The position numbers and the translations under genes are program-made. From VXNE01 sp965203615 (GTDB lineage Bacteria; Pseudomonadota; Gammaproteobacteria; Pseudomonadales; Azotimanducaceae), in contig OZ241900.1 of the NCBI GenBank assembly GCA_965203615.1, positions 1,302,001-1,366,000 of the forward strand: a stretch of DNA of 64,000 nt, given 5' to 3'. Position 1 is the first letter of the stretch; every line of letters begins with the position of its first letter. Positions 51,555 to 60,755 of the stretch are shown here, in pieces. The notes beneath the pieces are model-generated. The model made no database searches. It worked only from the letters and a program-made list of their open reading frames with translations, and was not told the origin of the DNA.

Positions 51555-52238
51555 TTGGACCGATCCTCACTGTCTCGAACCTGCCTGACGCTGCTGTTCG
51601 CGGCGCTGCTCGTCGGCTGCCCGCAAAGACCGCCGGTGGAGATCGTCGAGGAAGAGGCGCCGCCGCCCCCCGTCGAACGCCCCGATGTCAACCCCATCCT
51701 GGACCGCGCGGAAGCGGCCTTTGCGGACGACCGGCTACTTGGCGGGCCTGACGGCGCACACAGCCTGTATCTCGCGGTGCTCGGGATCGAGCCGGACAAT
51801 CCGGATGCCCTGTATGGCATCGAACGCATCACCGAGACGTTCATCCAGCGGGCGCGCGAGGCATTGCGGCAGGAGCGCTGGACAGTCGCCGGCATCCTGC
51901 TTGAGCGGGCGGCGACGGTCGACGAAGACCACCCTTCCCTGCCGTCTGCGAGAGCGCAGCTACGCCAGTTGCACAACGCCGAACGCCTGCAGTTGGACCT
52001 CTCCCGAGAAGACGTGCGCGCGCGCCGGCAAACCGCAAGTGACGCGCTGACCAGGTTCGGGGTCTACGGACGCATGCCCAACGCCCGCGTTATCATCCGC
52101 GCCGCATCCGACGCCGAGGGGCGTTGGATGTACGCACGGTTGAACGATGCGCGCGGCGACAGGCGAATCCGCGGCGAGATCGTGATTGGCTACCCGCCGC
52201 GCGTCGTCATATTCCTGCTGCCGGAAACCACGCCCTAA
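51555..52238 (+). CDS. Lipoprotein of unknown function
   Basis: The 227-residue protein has a lipobox L-L-V-G-C near residue 22, followed by a proline/glutamate-rich linker, then helices reminiscent of TPR-like repeats (RAEAAFADDRLL to LLERAATVDEDHPSL). The family is not recognised. The start is TTG 51555. The DUF2333 gene follows 22 nt later. It probably sits in the outer membrane or inner membrane as an envelope factor. Confidence 0.75.
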   Translation: MDRSSLSRTCLTLLFAALLVGCPQRPPVEIVEEEAPPPPVERPDVNPILDRAEAAFADDRLLGGPDGAHSLYLAVLGIEPDNPDALYGIERITETFIQRAREALRQERWTVAGILLERAATVDEDHPSLPSARAQLRQLHNAERLQLDLSREDVRARRQTASDALTRFGVYGRMPNARVIIRAASDAEGRWMYARLNDARGDRRIRGEIVIGYPPRVVIFLLPETTP

Positions 52239-52260
52239 GGCGCGTGTTCAAGGAGGCAAG

Positions 52261-53292
52261 TTGAACTGGAAATTCTGGGAGGCCAGCCCTGAATCGGGCG
52301 GGCAGGCGAACTGGGTCGCGCGCGCGGCGGGCATCGCCGTCGGGGCCTACCTGCTAGTCGTCATGTTCTTCTGGTGGTGGTGGGACACCGAGCCGGACAT
52401 GTTCGATGTCGTGGAAGTGGCGCGGCAGTCCGCGAGCGCATCCGGGGAGGATCCGGTCACCGGCGCGATCACGACCTCCACCCTCATCCACATGGGAGAG
52501 ATCCTGCTCGACAAGCGCGGGGGATACCTCGCCAACGACCTGTTCCCGCCCAGCGTGTGGATGGACAACGTGCCGAACTGGGAGTTCGGCGTCATCGTGC
52601 AGATGCGGGACATGAGCCGTGTCATGCGCGCCGACCTGAGCCGCTCGCAGAGCCAATCGACCGAAGACCCCGACCTTTCGCTCGCGGAAGGCAAGTTCTT
52701 CTTCAACAACTCGAGCTGGATATTCCCGCGAACCGAGGACGAGTACCGCGACGGCATTGAGCACCTGCAGGGCTACAGGACGCGCCTCAGCGACAGGCAG
52801 CGGCCCGAGGCGCAGTTCTACGCCCGCGCCGACAACCTGCGCGCCTGGCTCACAGCCGTCGAGACGCGGCTCGGCAGCCTCTCGCAACGGCTCTCGGCGA
52901 GCGTCGGGAAGCGGCAACTCGATGTCGGTCTGGCGGGAGACCGCGCGGCGGCGCAGTCGACGCCGACGCCCTCCGACGCCGCGCTCCGGACAAGCTGGTT
53001 CGAAATCGACGACGTGTTCTACGAAGCGCGCGGCCAGGCATGGGCGCTGTTGCACATGCTGCGCGCCGTGGAGCGGGACTTCGCCCAGGTGCTGGACGAC
53101 AAGAACGCGCGCGTGAGCCTGCTGCAGATCGTGCGCGAGCTCGAAGGTACGCAAAAGACGATCTGGAGCCCGATGATCCTGAACGGCACCGGATTCGGCT
53201 TGACAGCCAACCACTCGCTGGTGATGGCGTCGTACATTTCCCGCGCCAACGCGGCGATCATCGACCTGCGGGCGCTGCTCGCGCAGGGCTGA
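52261..53292 (+). CDS. DUF2333 family membrane-anchored protein
   Basis: The 343-residue protein has one N-terminal membrane helix (AAGIAVGAYLLVVMFFWWWW near residues 21-42) and a long helical periplasmic domain with LDKRGGYLANDLFPPSVWMDNVP and later helices. DUF2333 is a gammaproteobacterial family of unknown function. The start is TTG 52261, preceded by AAGGAGG, stronger than the upstream ATG that would lie in the lipoprotein gene. This family is a useful marker for Gammaproteobacteria. Confidence 0.88.
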   Translation: MNWKFWEASPESGGQANWVARAAGIAVGAYLLVVMFFWWWWDTEPDMFDVVEVARQSASASGEDPVTGAITTSTLIHMGEILLDKRGGYLANDLFPPSVWMDNVPNWEFGVIVQMRDMSRVMRADLSRSQSQSTEDPDLSLAEGKFFFNNSSWIFPRTEDEYRDGIEHLQGYRTRLSDRQRPEAQFYARADNLRAWLTAVETRLGSLSQRLSASVGKRQLDVGLAGDRAAAQSTPTPSDAALRTSWFEIDDVFYEARGQAWALLHMLRAVERDFAQVLDDKNARVSLLQIVRELEGTQKTIWSPMILNGTGFGLTANHSLVMASYISRANAAIIDLRALLAQG

Positions 53293-53452
53293 ACCGAGAC
53301 TTCGCCTTCGGTATCATGTCGCGCCCAATCGACCTCAAACGATAAGTCCCGCGCCGAACGCGCGATCTTGCCGATCTGCCATCGCCGCGCGCGGCGCCCA
53401 GTCGGCGGCAAGCTGGGGTCCATTGCAGAAGCACCAAGGTTTAGGGGAGCCC

Positions 53453-55489
53453 ATGCTGGAACAAACGATCGTACCGCCCGTACTCGGCCTTGTAGGGCTT
53501 GCCTGCGCCTTCATCGTGTACGCGCTGGTCAAGCGCTACGCGGAGGGCGAGGACAACGTCCGCAGAATCGCCGATCAGATTCACCTCGGCGCCATGGTTT
53601 TCATGCGCCGCGAGTACCTGATGCTGGCGCTTTTCGCCGGGGTTCTCATCATCATCCTGTTCGCGTCGCCCGGCCTCGGTTCTTCGACCGCGATCGCGTT
53701 CATCGTCGGGGCGCTCTCGTCCGCCGGCGCAGGGTGGATCGGCATGTACACGGCCACCAAGGCGAACGTGCGAACCACGACGGCGGCACACGTGCAGGGC
53801 GCGCCGGCAGCACTCTCCGTCGCGTTCTTCGGCGGCTCCATCATGGGACTGGCGGTCGCTTCCCTCGGGCTTCTCGGCCTGGGCATCGTGTATTACTTCT
53901 TCGGCGGCGATCCGCACACGGCGCACCACATACACGGCTTCGGCATGGGCGCCTCCAGCGTCGCGCTGTTCTCCCGTGTCGGCGGCGGCATCTATACCAA
54001 GAGCGCCGATGTCGGCGCGGATCTCGTCGGCAAGCTCGAACAGGGCATTCCCGAAGACGATCCCCGCAACCCCGGTGTCATAGCCGACAACGTCGGCGAT
54101 AACGTCGGGGATATCGCCGGCATGGGCTCGGACATCTTCGAGTCCTACTGCGGCGCCATGATCGCGTCCATCGCCATCGCCGCGACGCTCAGCCTGGTCG
54201 CGCTCGACAACCTGACGACCGGCCTGGCGGAATCGGATGCCCGCGGCGCGCTCATGTTCCTGCCGCTGGCACTCGCGTCCACCGGCCTCATCTGCTCGAT
54301 CATCGGCATCGGCATCGTGCGCAGCCGCTCGAACTCGAACCCGGCGCTCGCGCTGCGTATCGGGATGACCGTCTCGCCGATCCTGTTCGTCATCGCCGCC
54401 TATTTCGTCATCACCAATCTGCTCGACGTTTCGACGGCAATCTGGTGGTCCGTGGTGGCCGGCGCCGCAGGCGGCATCATCATTGGCCTCACCACCGAGT
54501 ACTACACGTCGTCGAAGCCCATCGAAAGAATCGCGAAGGCAGGGGAAACCGGTCCGGCCACGGTCATGATCACCGGCCTGGCGGTGGGCATGCAGTCCGT
54601 CGTCATACCGCTTCTCGCCATCTGCGGGATCATCTTCGTCTCGACATCACTGGCCGGCCTGTACGGCGTCGGCATCGCGGCGGTGGGACTGCTCGCCACC
54701 GTCGGCATGACGATGGCGGTGGACGCCTACGGCCCCGTCGCGGACAACGCCGGCGGCATCGCGGAAATGGCGGGCCTCGGCGAGGACACCCGCGCCATCA
54801 CCGATTCGCTGGACGAACTCGGCAACACGACCGCCGCCATGGGCAAGGGATTCGCCATCGGCGCGGCGGCGCTCGCGGCATTGGCGATCATCGCCGCCTT
54901 CGTCGAGACCGTCTCCTACAACCGGGGCGGCGACTTTTCGCTGCACATCGGCAATCCCGAAGTGCTGATCGGACTGTTCCTAGGCGGCATCATCCCGTTC
55001 CTGATCGCCTCGATCACCATGACCTCGGTGGGCGACGCCGCCATGGAGATGATCCAGGAGATCCGGCGCCAGTTCAGGGAAATCCCCGGCCTGCTCGAAG
55101 GCACCGCGGAGCCGGATAACGCCAAGTGCGTCGAAATTGCGACATCCGCCGCGCTGCGGCGCATGCTGCTTCCCGGCGCCATCGCCGTCGCCGTGCCGCC
55201 TGTGATCGGCTTCGGCATCAGCGCCGAGGCGCTGGGCGGCGCGCTGGGCGGCGCGCTACTCGGCTGCGTACTGATGGCGCTCACCATGGCCAACGCCGGC
55301 GGCGCCTGGGACAACGCGAAGAAGTTCGTCGAGAAAGGCAACCTCGGCGGCAAGGGTTCGGAAGTTCATGCCGCGACGGTGGTGGGCGACACGGTCGGAG
55401 ATCCGTTCAAGGACACGTCCGGACCGAGCATGAACATCCTGATCAACGTCATGGCGATCGTCAGCCTGGTTATCGCGCCGCTGCTGTAA
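53453..55489 (+). CDS. hppA: Membrane-bound proton/sodium-translocating pyrophosphatase
   Basis: The 678-residue polytopic enzyme couples pyrophosphate hydrolysis to ion pumping. It has DVGADLVGKLEQGIPEDDPRN near the active site, DNVGDNVGDIAGMGSD, EYYTSSKPIERIAKA, DAYGPVADNAGGIAEMAG and C-terminal VVGDTVGDPFKDTSGP. The segment GNTTAAMGKG has alanine where K+-independent enzymes have lysine, so it is probably the K+-dependent class; whether it pumps H+ or Na+ is open. TAGGGGAG lies upstream of the ATG. Single-gene unit with no partners. Confidence 0.93.
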   Translation: MLEQTIVPPVLGLVGLACAFIVYALVKRYAEGEDNVRRIADQIHLGAMVFMRREYLMLALFAGVLIIILFASPGLGSSTAIAFIVGALSSAGAGWIGMYTATKANVRTTTAAHVQGAPAALSVAFFGGSIMGLAVASLGLLGLGIVYYFFGGDPHTAHHIHGFGMGASSVALFSRVGGGIYTKSADVGADLVGKLEQGIPEDDPRNPGVIADNVGDNVGDIAGMGSDIFESYCGAMIASIAIAATLSLVALDNLTTGLAESDARGALMFLPLALASTGLICSIIGIGIVRSRSNSNPALALRIGMTVSPILFVIAAYFVITNLLDVSTAIWWSVVAGAAGGIIIGLTTEYYTSSKPIERIAKAGETGPATVMITGLAVGMQSVVIPLLAICGIIFVSTSLAGLYGVGIAAVGLLATVGMTMAVDAYGPVADNAGGIAEMAGLGEDTRAITDSLDELGNTTAAMGKGFAIGAAALAALAIIAAFVETVSYNRGGDFSLHIGNPEVLIGLFLGGIIPFLIASITMTSVGDAAMEMIQEIRRQFREIPGLLEGTAEPDNAKCVEIATSAALRRMLLPGAIAVAVPPVIGFGISAEALGGALGGALLGCVLMALTMANAGGAWDNAKKFVEKGNLGGKGSEVHAATVVGDTVGDPFKDTSGPSMNILINVMAIVSLVIAPLL

Positions 55490-55514
55490 GTTCGTTCGCG
55501 GCGCTTTCACGGAG

Positions 55515-55691
55515 ATGAGAAGACCTGCTCCAACCGGGACACACCGGGAGACGACTTCGTCCAAAGAGGAGTTCGACGAACTGCTTTGTGAACTACGCAA
55601 AATGGCGGTGGCGGCTGGATTGAGCCAATCAGATATCGCCGAAGCCATAAAGCACGTCCGAAGTCATCGCGCGGGCTGTAACGGCACCTGA
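55515..55691 (+). CDS. Small putative antitoxin-like protein
   Basis: A 58-residue frame, starting at ATG 55515 with CGGAG upstream, ends at a stop 4 nt before the convergent dioxygenase gene. Its second half (EEFDELLCELRKMAVAAGLS) resembles the C-terminal helix of ParD/AbrB-type antitoxins. No toxin gene is near it. A chance frame is possible because it is short, but the composition is helix-like. Confidence 0.4.
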   Translation: MRRPAPTGTHRETTSSKEEFDELLCELRKMAVAAGLSQSDIAEAIKHVRSHRAGCNGT

Positions 55692-55695
55692 CCCG

Positions 55696-56574
55696 TCACT
55701 CCCGGTACGGCGCCATGTCCATCCCCGGATACCTTGCGCTGACGCCCGCAATGGTCTCCTCCGTCCAGTAGGGGTGCTTCGGCGGCGGGAAGCCCAGCAG
55801 TTCGCGTTCGGCCGGCGTGGCCTTTTCGATCCACTGCCGGAATTCGGGCAACTTGGCCTGCACCGACCAGCCCACGATCCCAAGCCACTTCCACGCGGCC
55901 GGCGCGTAGGTGATGAACTGCGCAAGGCGCCCGCCGACGGCCCTGAACGGCGTGCCCCGATGGAACGTTCGCATGCTGTAGATGAACAGCGCCCCGGCCG
56001 GGACGATGATCTTGCGCTCGTTGTCGTAGATCTCCGGACGCTCTTCCCGCGTGTAGTGGTTCGGCCAGCGGATCTTCTCCGGATAGTGGCGCCAGGAACA
56101 CACGGCGGTGGGAGCGAGGTCCGCCGTCACGTCCGTGTAGTAGACCAAGTAGGCCGTCTGCCAGTACTCCGGGAGCTTCGGGGGATACGCGAGCGTGTGG
56201 TTTATGAAGTCGCAGTGCATGACCTGGTCCTTGTCCTGACGCGACCCCTTGTACTTGGCGTGCAGGTGCGACTGCTCGCAATAGATATCGTCGTGGCCGA
56301 TGTTCTCGGCGGCGAAACGGCGCAGTTCCGGATGCATCGTGATGGCATTGAGGCGGTCGCCCCGGTAGGGGAACATCGTCCTCGACGCACGGGCCTCTGC
56401 TGGATGCCCCGGCGTCGGCCGAGTCGGATCCTCGCAGTATTCCACCCAGCCGGGGAGTATCAGGCGCAGTTCGTCCGACGCTCCGGTCAACTCTTCCTGA
56501 TCGAGAAAGTCTTCGACAACCGCGTATCCGTGCTCGCGGTAGTGAGCGGCATGCGCCTCCGAAATCTTCGTCAC
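55696..56574 (-). CDS. Phytanoyl-CoA dioxygenase (PhyH)-like protein
   Basis: The 292-residue protein has the PhyH/2-oxoglutarate oxygenase iron site: H-x-D in MHCDFINH near residue 134 and the distal histidine in RTFHRGTPFR near 212, with arginine for 2-oxoglutarate. It probably hydroxylates a small molecule; the substrate is not known. It converges on the small gene at 55515 and diverges from the MFS fusion at 56726. No clear ribosome binding site was seen. Confidence 0.87.
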   Translation of the reverse strand: MTKISEAHAAHYREHGYAVVEDFLDQEELTGASDELRLILPGWVEYCEDPTRPTPGHPAEARASRTMFPYRGDRLNAITMHPELRRFAAENIGHDDIYCEQSHLHAKYKGSRQDKDQVMHCDFINHTLAYPPKLPEYWQTAYLVYYTDVTADLAPTAVCSWRHYPEKIRWPNHYTREERPEIYDNERKIIVPAGALFIYSMRTFHRGTPFRAVGGRLAQFITYAPAAWKWLGIVGWSVQAKLPEFRQWIEKATPAERELLGFPPPKHPYWTEETIAGVSARYPGMDMAPYRE

Positions 56575-56725
56575 GTCAACAATACCCTTGGTGAGTTGGT
56601 CAGAATTCTATAGCCCAAGACTCGCGTTTCGGTATCCTCGCCTGCGTCCGTCGTACATGCTCCGCCTTTACGCGCGGCGCCAATCGCCGCAAACTCGGAC
56701 GTTGGCCCATCCCGCAAAGAACCCC

Positions 56726-58633
56726 ATGCAGGACTCAGACAAGAGCGCCTCCGATCCAACGGGCGAACGCCTCACCCAGTTTCAACTGCTTGCCTCGCGG
56801 CGGTTGCTGCCGCTGTTCGTGACCCAGTTCCTGGGCGCGTTCAACGACAACCTGTTCAAGGCCGCGTTGATGATCCTGTTCGTCTATGGCGGGCTCATTG
56901 CCGAAGACAGTTCCGACCTCGCGGTCAACGCCGCCGCAGCGCTCTTCGTGCTGCCTTTCTTCCTGTTCTCGGCGACCGCCGGGGAACTGTCCGACAAGTA
57001 CGAAAAGTCCCGGCTGATCCGTTTCGTGAAGATCAGCGAGATCTGTGTTGCGTTCCTCGCCGGTGTCTCGCTCTACTTCAGCAACCTGACACTGATGCTG
57101 GTAGTGCTGTTCCTGTTCGGATTGCAGTCCACGTTCTTCGGCCCGCTCAAGTTCTCGATCCTGCCGCAACACCTGCACCAGACAGAACTCGTCGGCGGCA
57201 ACGCCATGATCGAGATGGGCACGTTTATCGCGATCCTTCTCGGCACGATCTTCGGCGCCATCATTGGCGGCATGAACGAGGTCTCGGCATGGCTGTTCGT
57301 TCTGGTGATGGCGGTGGCCGTGGTCGGCTGGCTGGCGAGCCGTTACATTCCCGTCGCGCCCGCGAGCGCGCCGGAACAGCCCGTGAACTGGAACCTTTTC
57401 ACAGCCACCGCGCGCCTGATCGGGCTTGCGCTGGAGAACCGGGCGGTCTTTCTCTCAATTCTCGGCATTTCCTGGTTCTGGCTCATCGGGGGTGTCTACC
57501 TGGCGCAGATCCCGAACCTCACGCAGGACTACCTCGCGGGCACCCAGCGCGTGGTGACGCTCATCCTCGCCGTGTTCACCGTCGCCATCGGCACGGGCTC
57601 GTTGATCTGCGAACGCCTTTCGGGGCGCAGGATCGAGATCGGCCTGGTGCCGTTTGCGGCATTCGGCATCAGCGTCATGGGAATCGAAGTCTACTTCTCC
57701 ATCACCGCCATCGACGCCACCGGTCCGCGCGACATCTGGGCCTTCCTGGCGGCCGACGGGAGTCTTCGGGTGTTGTTCGGACTGTTTCTGACCGGCATCT
57801 TCGGCGGCATGTACGTGGTGCCATTGATGGCGTTCATCCAGGCACGTACGCCTGAGGGACGCCGCGCGCGCATTATTGCCGCGGCGAACATCCTCAACTC
57901 CGCGTTCATGGTGGTGGGTGCCGTCTGGGCAATCGTCTGGCTCACCTACCTGGACCGCACCATCCCCGAACTGTTCCTGCTGATGGCGGTGATCAACATC
58001 GGTGTCGCCCTCTACATCTTCAACCAGGTGCCAGAGTTCTCCATGCGCTTCATTGTCTGGCTCCTTTCGCACACCATGTACCGCGTGACCCACAGGGGGC
58101 TTGAGACCATTCCCGAGAAGGGCGGCGCCATCATCGTCTGCAACCACGTGAGCTACGTCGATGCCTTGCTGCTGGCTGGTGCGGTGCGGCGTCCCATCCG
58201 CTTCATCATGTTCAAGCCGATCTACGACAAGCCCGTGTTGAATTTCGTTTTCCGCACCGGTCGGGCCATTCCCATCGTCGGCCGCAGCCTGGACGAAGCG
58301 GCATACGAGCAGGCGTTCCGAGAAATCCGCGAAGGCCTGGCGGACGGGGACCTGCTGTGCATCTTCCCCGAGGGCAAGCTCACCCACGACGGCGAGATCG
58401 ACGCGTTCCGGCCTGGTGTCGAACGCATCCTCAAGGAGACGCCGGTACCGGTGGTGCCGATGGCGCTGCGTGGCCTGTGGGGCAGCTTCTTCAGCCACCA
58501 CGGGGGCATATTCCGGGATCCGAAACGCTTCTGGAGCCGCGTGGAAATCGTTGCCGGCGACCTGGTCGCGCCGCAGGCCAGCGCCGGAGAGTTGCGCGAA
58601 AAGGTCTCAGCGCTACGCGGCGAGTTCGCCTGA
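56726..58633 (+). CDS. MFS transporter fused to a PlsC-type acyltransferase
   Basis: The 635-residue protein has an N-terminal MFS-like region (residues about 20-430, 12 helices, similar to LplT) and a C-terminal PlsC domain: NHVSYVD (H-x4-D) near 472 and FPEGKLTHDGEIDAF. LplT flips lysophospholipids inward, and PlsC-type enzymes add an acyl chain. The fusion would recycle lysophospholipid as in the LplT-Aas system, but the acyl-ACP ligase domain of Aas is absent, so acyl-CoA or acyl-ACP must come from elsewhere. The ATG at 56726 was chosen because it starts the first helix at once. Confidence 0.87.
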   Translation: MQDSDKSASDPTGERLTQFQLLASRRLLPLFVTQFLGAFNDNLFKAALMILFVYGGLIAEDSSDLAVNAAAALFVLPFFLFSATAGELSDKYEKSRLIRFVKISEICVAFLAGVSLYFSNLTLMLVVLFLFGLQSTFFGPLKFSILPQHLHQTELVGGNAMIEMGTFIAILLGTIFGAIIGGMNEVSAWLFVLVMAVAVVGWLASRYIPVAPASAPEQPVNWNLFTATARLIGLALENRAVFLSILGISWFWLIGGVYLAQIPNLTQDYLAGTQRVVTLILAVFTVAIGTGSLICERLSGRRIEIGLVPFAAFGISVMGIEVYFSITAIDATGPRDIWAFLAADGSLRVLFGLFLTGIFGGMYVVPLMAFIQARTPEGRRARIIAAANILNSAFMVVGAVWAIVWLTYLDRTIPELFLLMAVINIGVALYIFNQVPEFSMRFIVWLLSHTMYRVTHRGLETIPEKGGAIIVCNHVSYVDALLLAGAVRRPIRFIMFKPIYDKPVLNFVFRTGRAIPIVGRSLDEAAYEQAFREIREGLADGDLLCIFPEGKLTHDGEIDAFRPGVERILKETPVPVVPMALRGLWGSFFSHHGGIFRDPKRFWSRVEIVAGDLVAPQASAGELREKVSALRGEFA

Positions 58634-58657
58634 GTTCCGGGGCCAGGACCTCGGCGG

Positions 58658-60079
58658 TCAGGTCCAGGGGCCGGTGATCGCCAACGTGACGCCGGGCGTC
58701 TGGATGTTGACGAACAGGGTCTTGCCGTCGGGCGAGAACGTGGCGCCCGCCCACTCGGAGCCGCGATAGTCGTCGGACTCGATCGCGGGTTTCCCGGGAA
58801 CCCCTCCGTCGAGGTCCATGTTGTTCTCTCCCATGACCCTGATGACGCCGTTGCCGTCCACGCTCAAAAGGCGCGTGCCCCGGATCCGCATGCCCAGCAG
58901 GTTCCGATCCCCTCCCCCGTCTTCGCAGAGGATGATCGTGCCCGTGCTGGACAGGGTGATGTTGTCCGGCGCGTCGGCTTCGTCCGTCGATGGTGAGACG
59001 TAAATCGCGGTCAGTCGCTCGGCGGCGGGATCGTAGGCCCACACGCTCCCCGCCTCGGCTTCGCCGCCGGTGGTGTCCACCCAGTAGACGACACCATCGT
59101 AGTACCAGCACCCCTCGCCGCGTCGGAACCGCGCGCCGCCGCCAGCTTCTCCCTGCAGGTAGGGACCGGATTTTCCACTTCCCAGCACGGGGCGGTCCGA
59201 ATCTCCGGCGGCCTCCAGTTCTTCCGGGTCGTGGTCCGGTTCGGGAATGCGCACCCATTCGATGTCGAAAGCGTCGCCGCCCCGGATGTCGGCCAGGTCC
59301 GCGTTTGGCTGTCCCTTGACGCGCAGCATTTCCAGCGTGCCGCCAGCTTCCAGGGCACCGACACGGGGCGAGCGGTCTTTCGGCAGAAAACGGTAAAAGC
59401 CGGAGATGTAACCCTGGTCTTCGGTCAGGTAGACGATGCCCGTCCGGGGATCGACGGCCGCGGCTTCGTGCCGGAACAGGCCCATATCGATGATCGGCCG
59501 CGCGCTCGCGCGACCCGTCATGGGGACTTCGAACACGTAGCCGTGGTCCCTGCCGCCAATACGGCTCGCACGCAGGACGATTTCCTCGCAGGTCAGCCAA
59601 CTGCCCCAGGGGGTCGGGCCGCCGGCGCAATTGATCGACGTGCCCGAGAGGAGCGGTCTCGACTCGCGATAGACGCCCCCGGATAGCGTTACGCCGGTCA
59701 CGCCACCACCGAATCCCTGCGACTCGCCGTCCGGCGGCGACCAGTCGTCGTAGACCGGGGCGTCGCCGCCAATGAGGCCGGTCATGGCGCGTTCGTGGTT
59801 CCGGATCAGGAAGACTTCGTCCGGGTTCGAACCCGGGAACGCGGCCATCCCGTCATGCCGGTCCGGCGTCGGCGCGCCCCCCCGCATCGGGTCCCCGGTC
59901 CAGCCGAAGGACTGATAGCTGAATCCCTCCGGCAGCTTCAGCAGTGGCAAGCCCGTGGTGGCGTCGGGGACCGGTCTCAGCGCTGTATCCGCCAGCGCAT
60001 GCGCTCTCCTCCAGACGCTGGCAAAGGGAGTCGCAAGAGCCATGGCGCCCGCGGTCTGCAAGAACACTCTACGTTTCAA
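58658..60079 (-). CDS. PhoX-family alkaline phosphatase
   Basis: The 473-residue protein has a twin-arginine-like leader (KRRVFLQTAGAMALATP), so it is exported folded with its metals. It matches PhoX/DUF839: NHERAMTG, GGPTPWGSWLTCEE, RHEAAAVDPRTGIVYLTED and the beta-propeller C-terminal part (NIQTPGVTLAITGPW). PhoX uses Ca2+ and Fe3+ to free phosphate from organic esters. No Pho box was spotted upstream. It stands between the MFS fusion (convergent) and the small MBL fragment. Confidence 0.88.
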   Translation of the reverse strand: MKRRVFLQTAGAMALATPFASVWRRAHALADTALRPVPDATTGLPLLKLPEGFSYQSFGWTGDPMRGGAPTPDRHDGMAAFPGSNPDEVFLIRNHERAMTGLIGGDAPVYDDWSPPDGESQGFGGGVTGVTLSGGVYRESRPLLSGTSINCAGGPTPWGSWLTCEEIVLRASRIGGRDHGYVFEVPMTGRASARPIIDMGLFRHEAAAVDPRTGIVYLTEDQGYISGFYRFLPKDRSPRVGALEAGGTLEMLRVKGQPNADLADIRGGDAFDIEWVRIPEPDHDPEELEAAGDSDRPVLGSGKSGPYLQGEAGGGARFRRGEGCWYYDGVVYWVDTTGGEAEAGSVWAYDPAAERLTAIYVSPSTDEADAPDNITLSSTGTIILCEDGGGDRNLLGMRIRGTRLLSVDGNGVIRVMGENNMDLDGGVPGKPAIESDDYRGSEWAGATFSPDGKTLFVNIQTPGVTLAITGPWT

Positions 60080-60190
60080 TCTTTCGTTCCTGGTCCTGTT
60101 TCAAAGCGCGCGTTGCTGCAGCAAGCGGTGAAGCCGCCGCCGCTCCAACATCGGTGCATAATGCCGGACAGCAATCCCGGGCGGAAGATT

Positions 60191-60304
60191 ATGGCCGACC
60201 TGTTCGCAATCTCCAACGCCGTCATCGACGAGGGCAAGGGCATCGCCGAGGTCGGCCCGATCAACCGGAAGGCGAAGCGGCCAACGAATCCACTGCGCGC
60301 ATAG
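60191..60304 (+). pseudogene. N-terminal fragment of an MBL-fold hydrolase
   Basis: The 37-residue frame (MADLFAISNAVIDEGK...) looks like the start of a group of MBL-fold hydrolases, whose members begin with a similar helix and then continue with the beta-lactamase core. Here a stop comes before any metal motif. The sequence after it starts the next gene at once. The match is from memory and short, so it could instead be a small gene of its own. Confidence 0.4.
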
Positions 60305-60320
60305 AAAAGGAGCGGACCTG

Positions 60321-60755
60321 ATGTCGAAGAATTCCAGGAGAGCCGTCAAGACCGTAGCGATCGTCCTGGTGGTCTACGTCCTCGTCGTCGTGGCGTTCGA
60401 GTCGCTGCTCGGGTATTTCCAGCCGGAGGCGCCCGGAACGCTGGTGATCACGACCATCGACGACGAAGGCAATACCCACGACCGTGTCCTCTCCGGACTC
60501 GAGAGCGACGGCAAATCCTACGTCGCGGTAAACCATTGGCCGCGCGCCTGGTATCGTCGCGTCCAGGAGCATCCCAACGTGAAGATCACGCGCGACGGCG
60601 AGACGGACGACTACCTGGCGGTGCCCGTATCCGGCGAAGAGCATGATCGCGTAGCGAACGACAATCCCGTGGGAATCGGTTTCCGCATCATGACCGGATT
60701 CGCGCCACGGTATTTCGTGAGACTGGATCCCCTCGCGACCGAGGAAGACATGTGA
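60321..60755 (+). CDS. Ddn/DUF385-type (F420-related) nitroreductase family protein, membrane anchored
   Basis: The 144-residue protein has one N-terminal membrane helix (VKTVAIVLVVYVLVVVAFE) and a small split-barrel fold: VNHWPRAWYRRVQEHPNVKI and the segment EHDRVANDNP. Members bind deazaflavin F420 or FMN. AAAAGGAGCGGACCTG lies upstream of the ATG. It overlaps the macrodomain gene by TGATG. The cofactor is unclear, as many gammaproteobacteria lack F420. Confidence 0.75.
   Translation: MSKNSRRAVKTVAIVLVVYVLVVVAFESLLGYFQPEAPGTLVITTIDDEGNTHDRVLSGLESDGKSYVAVNHWPRAWYRRVQEHPNVKITRDGETDDYLAVPVSGEEHDRVANDNPVGIGFRIMTGFAPRYFVRLDPLATEEDM

Noticed and set aside
58647..58666. A GGACCT/AGGTCC hairpin between the MFS fusion and PhoX as terminator
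   Set aside because: The stem is six pairs, lies over the PhoX end and has no T-run after it.
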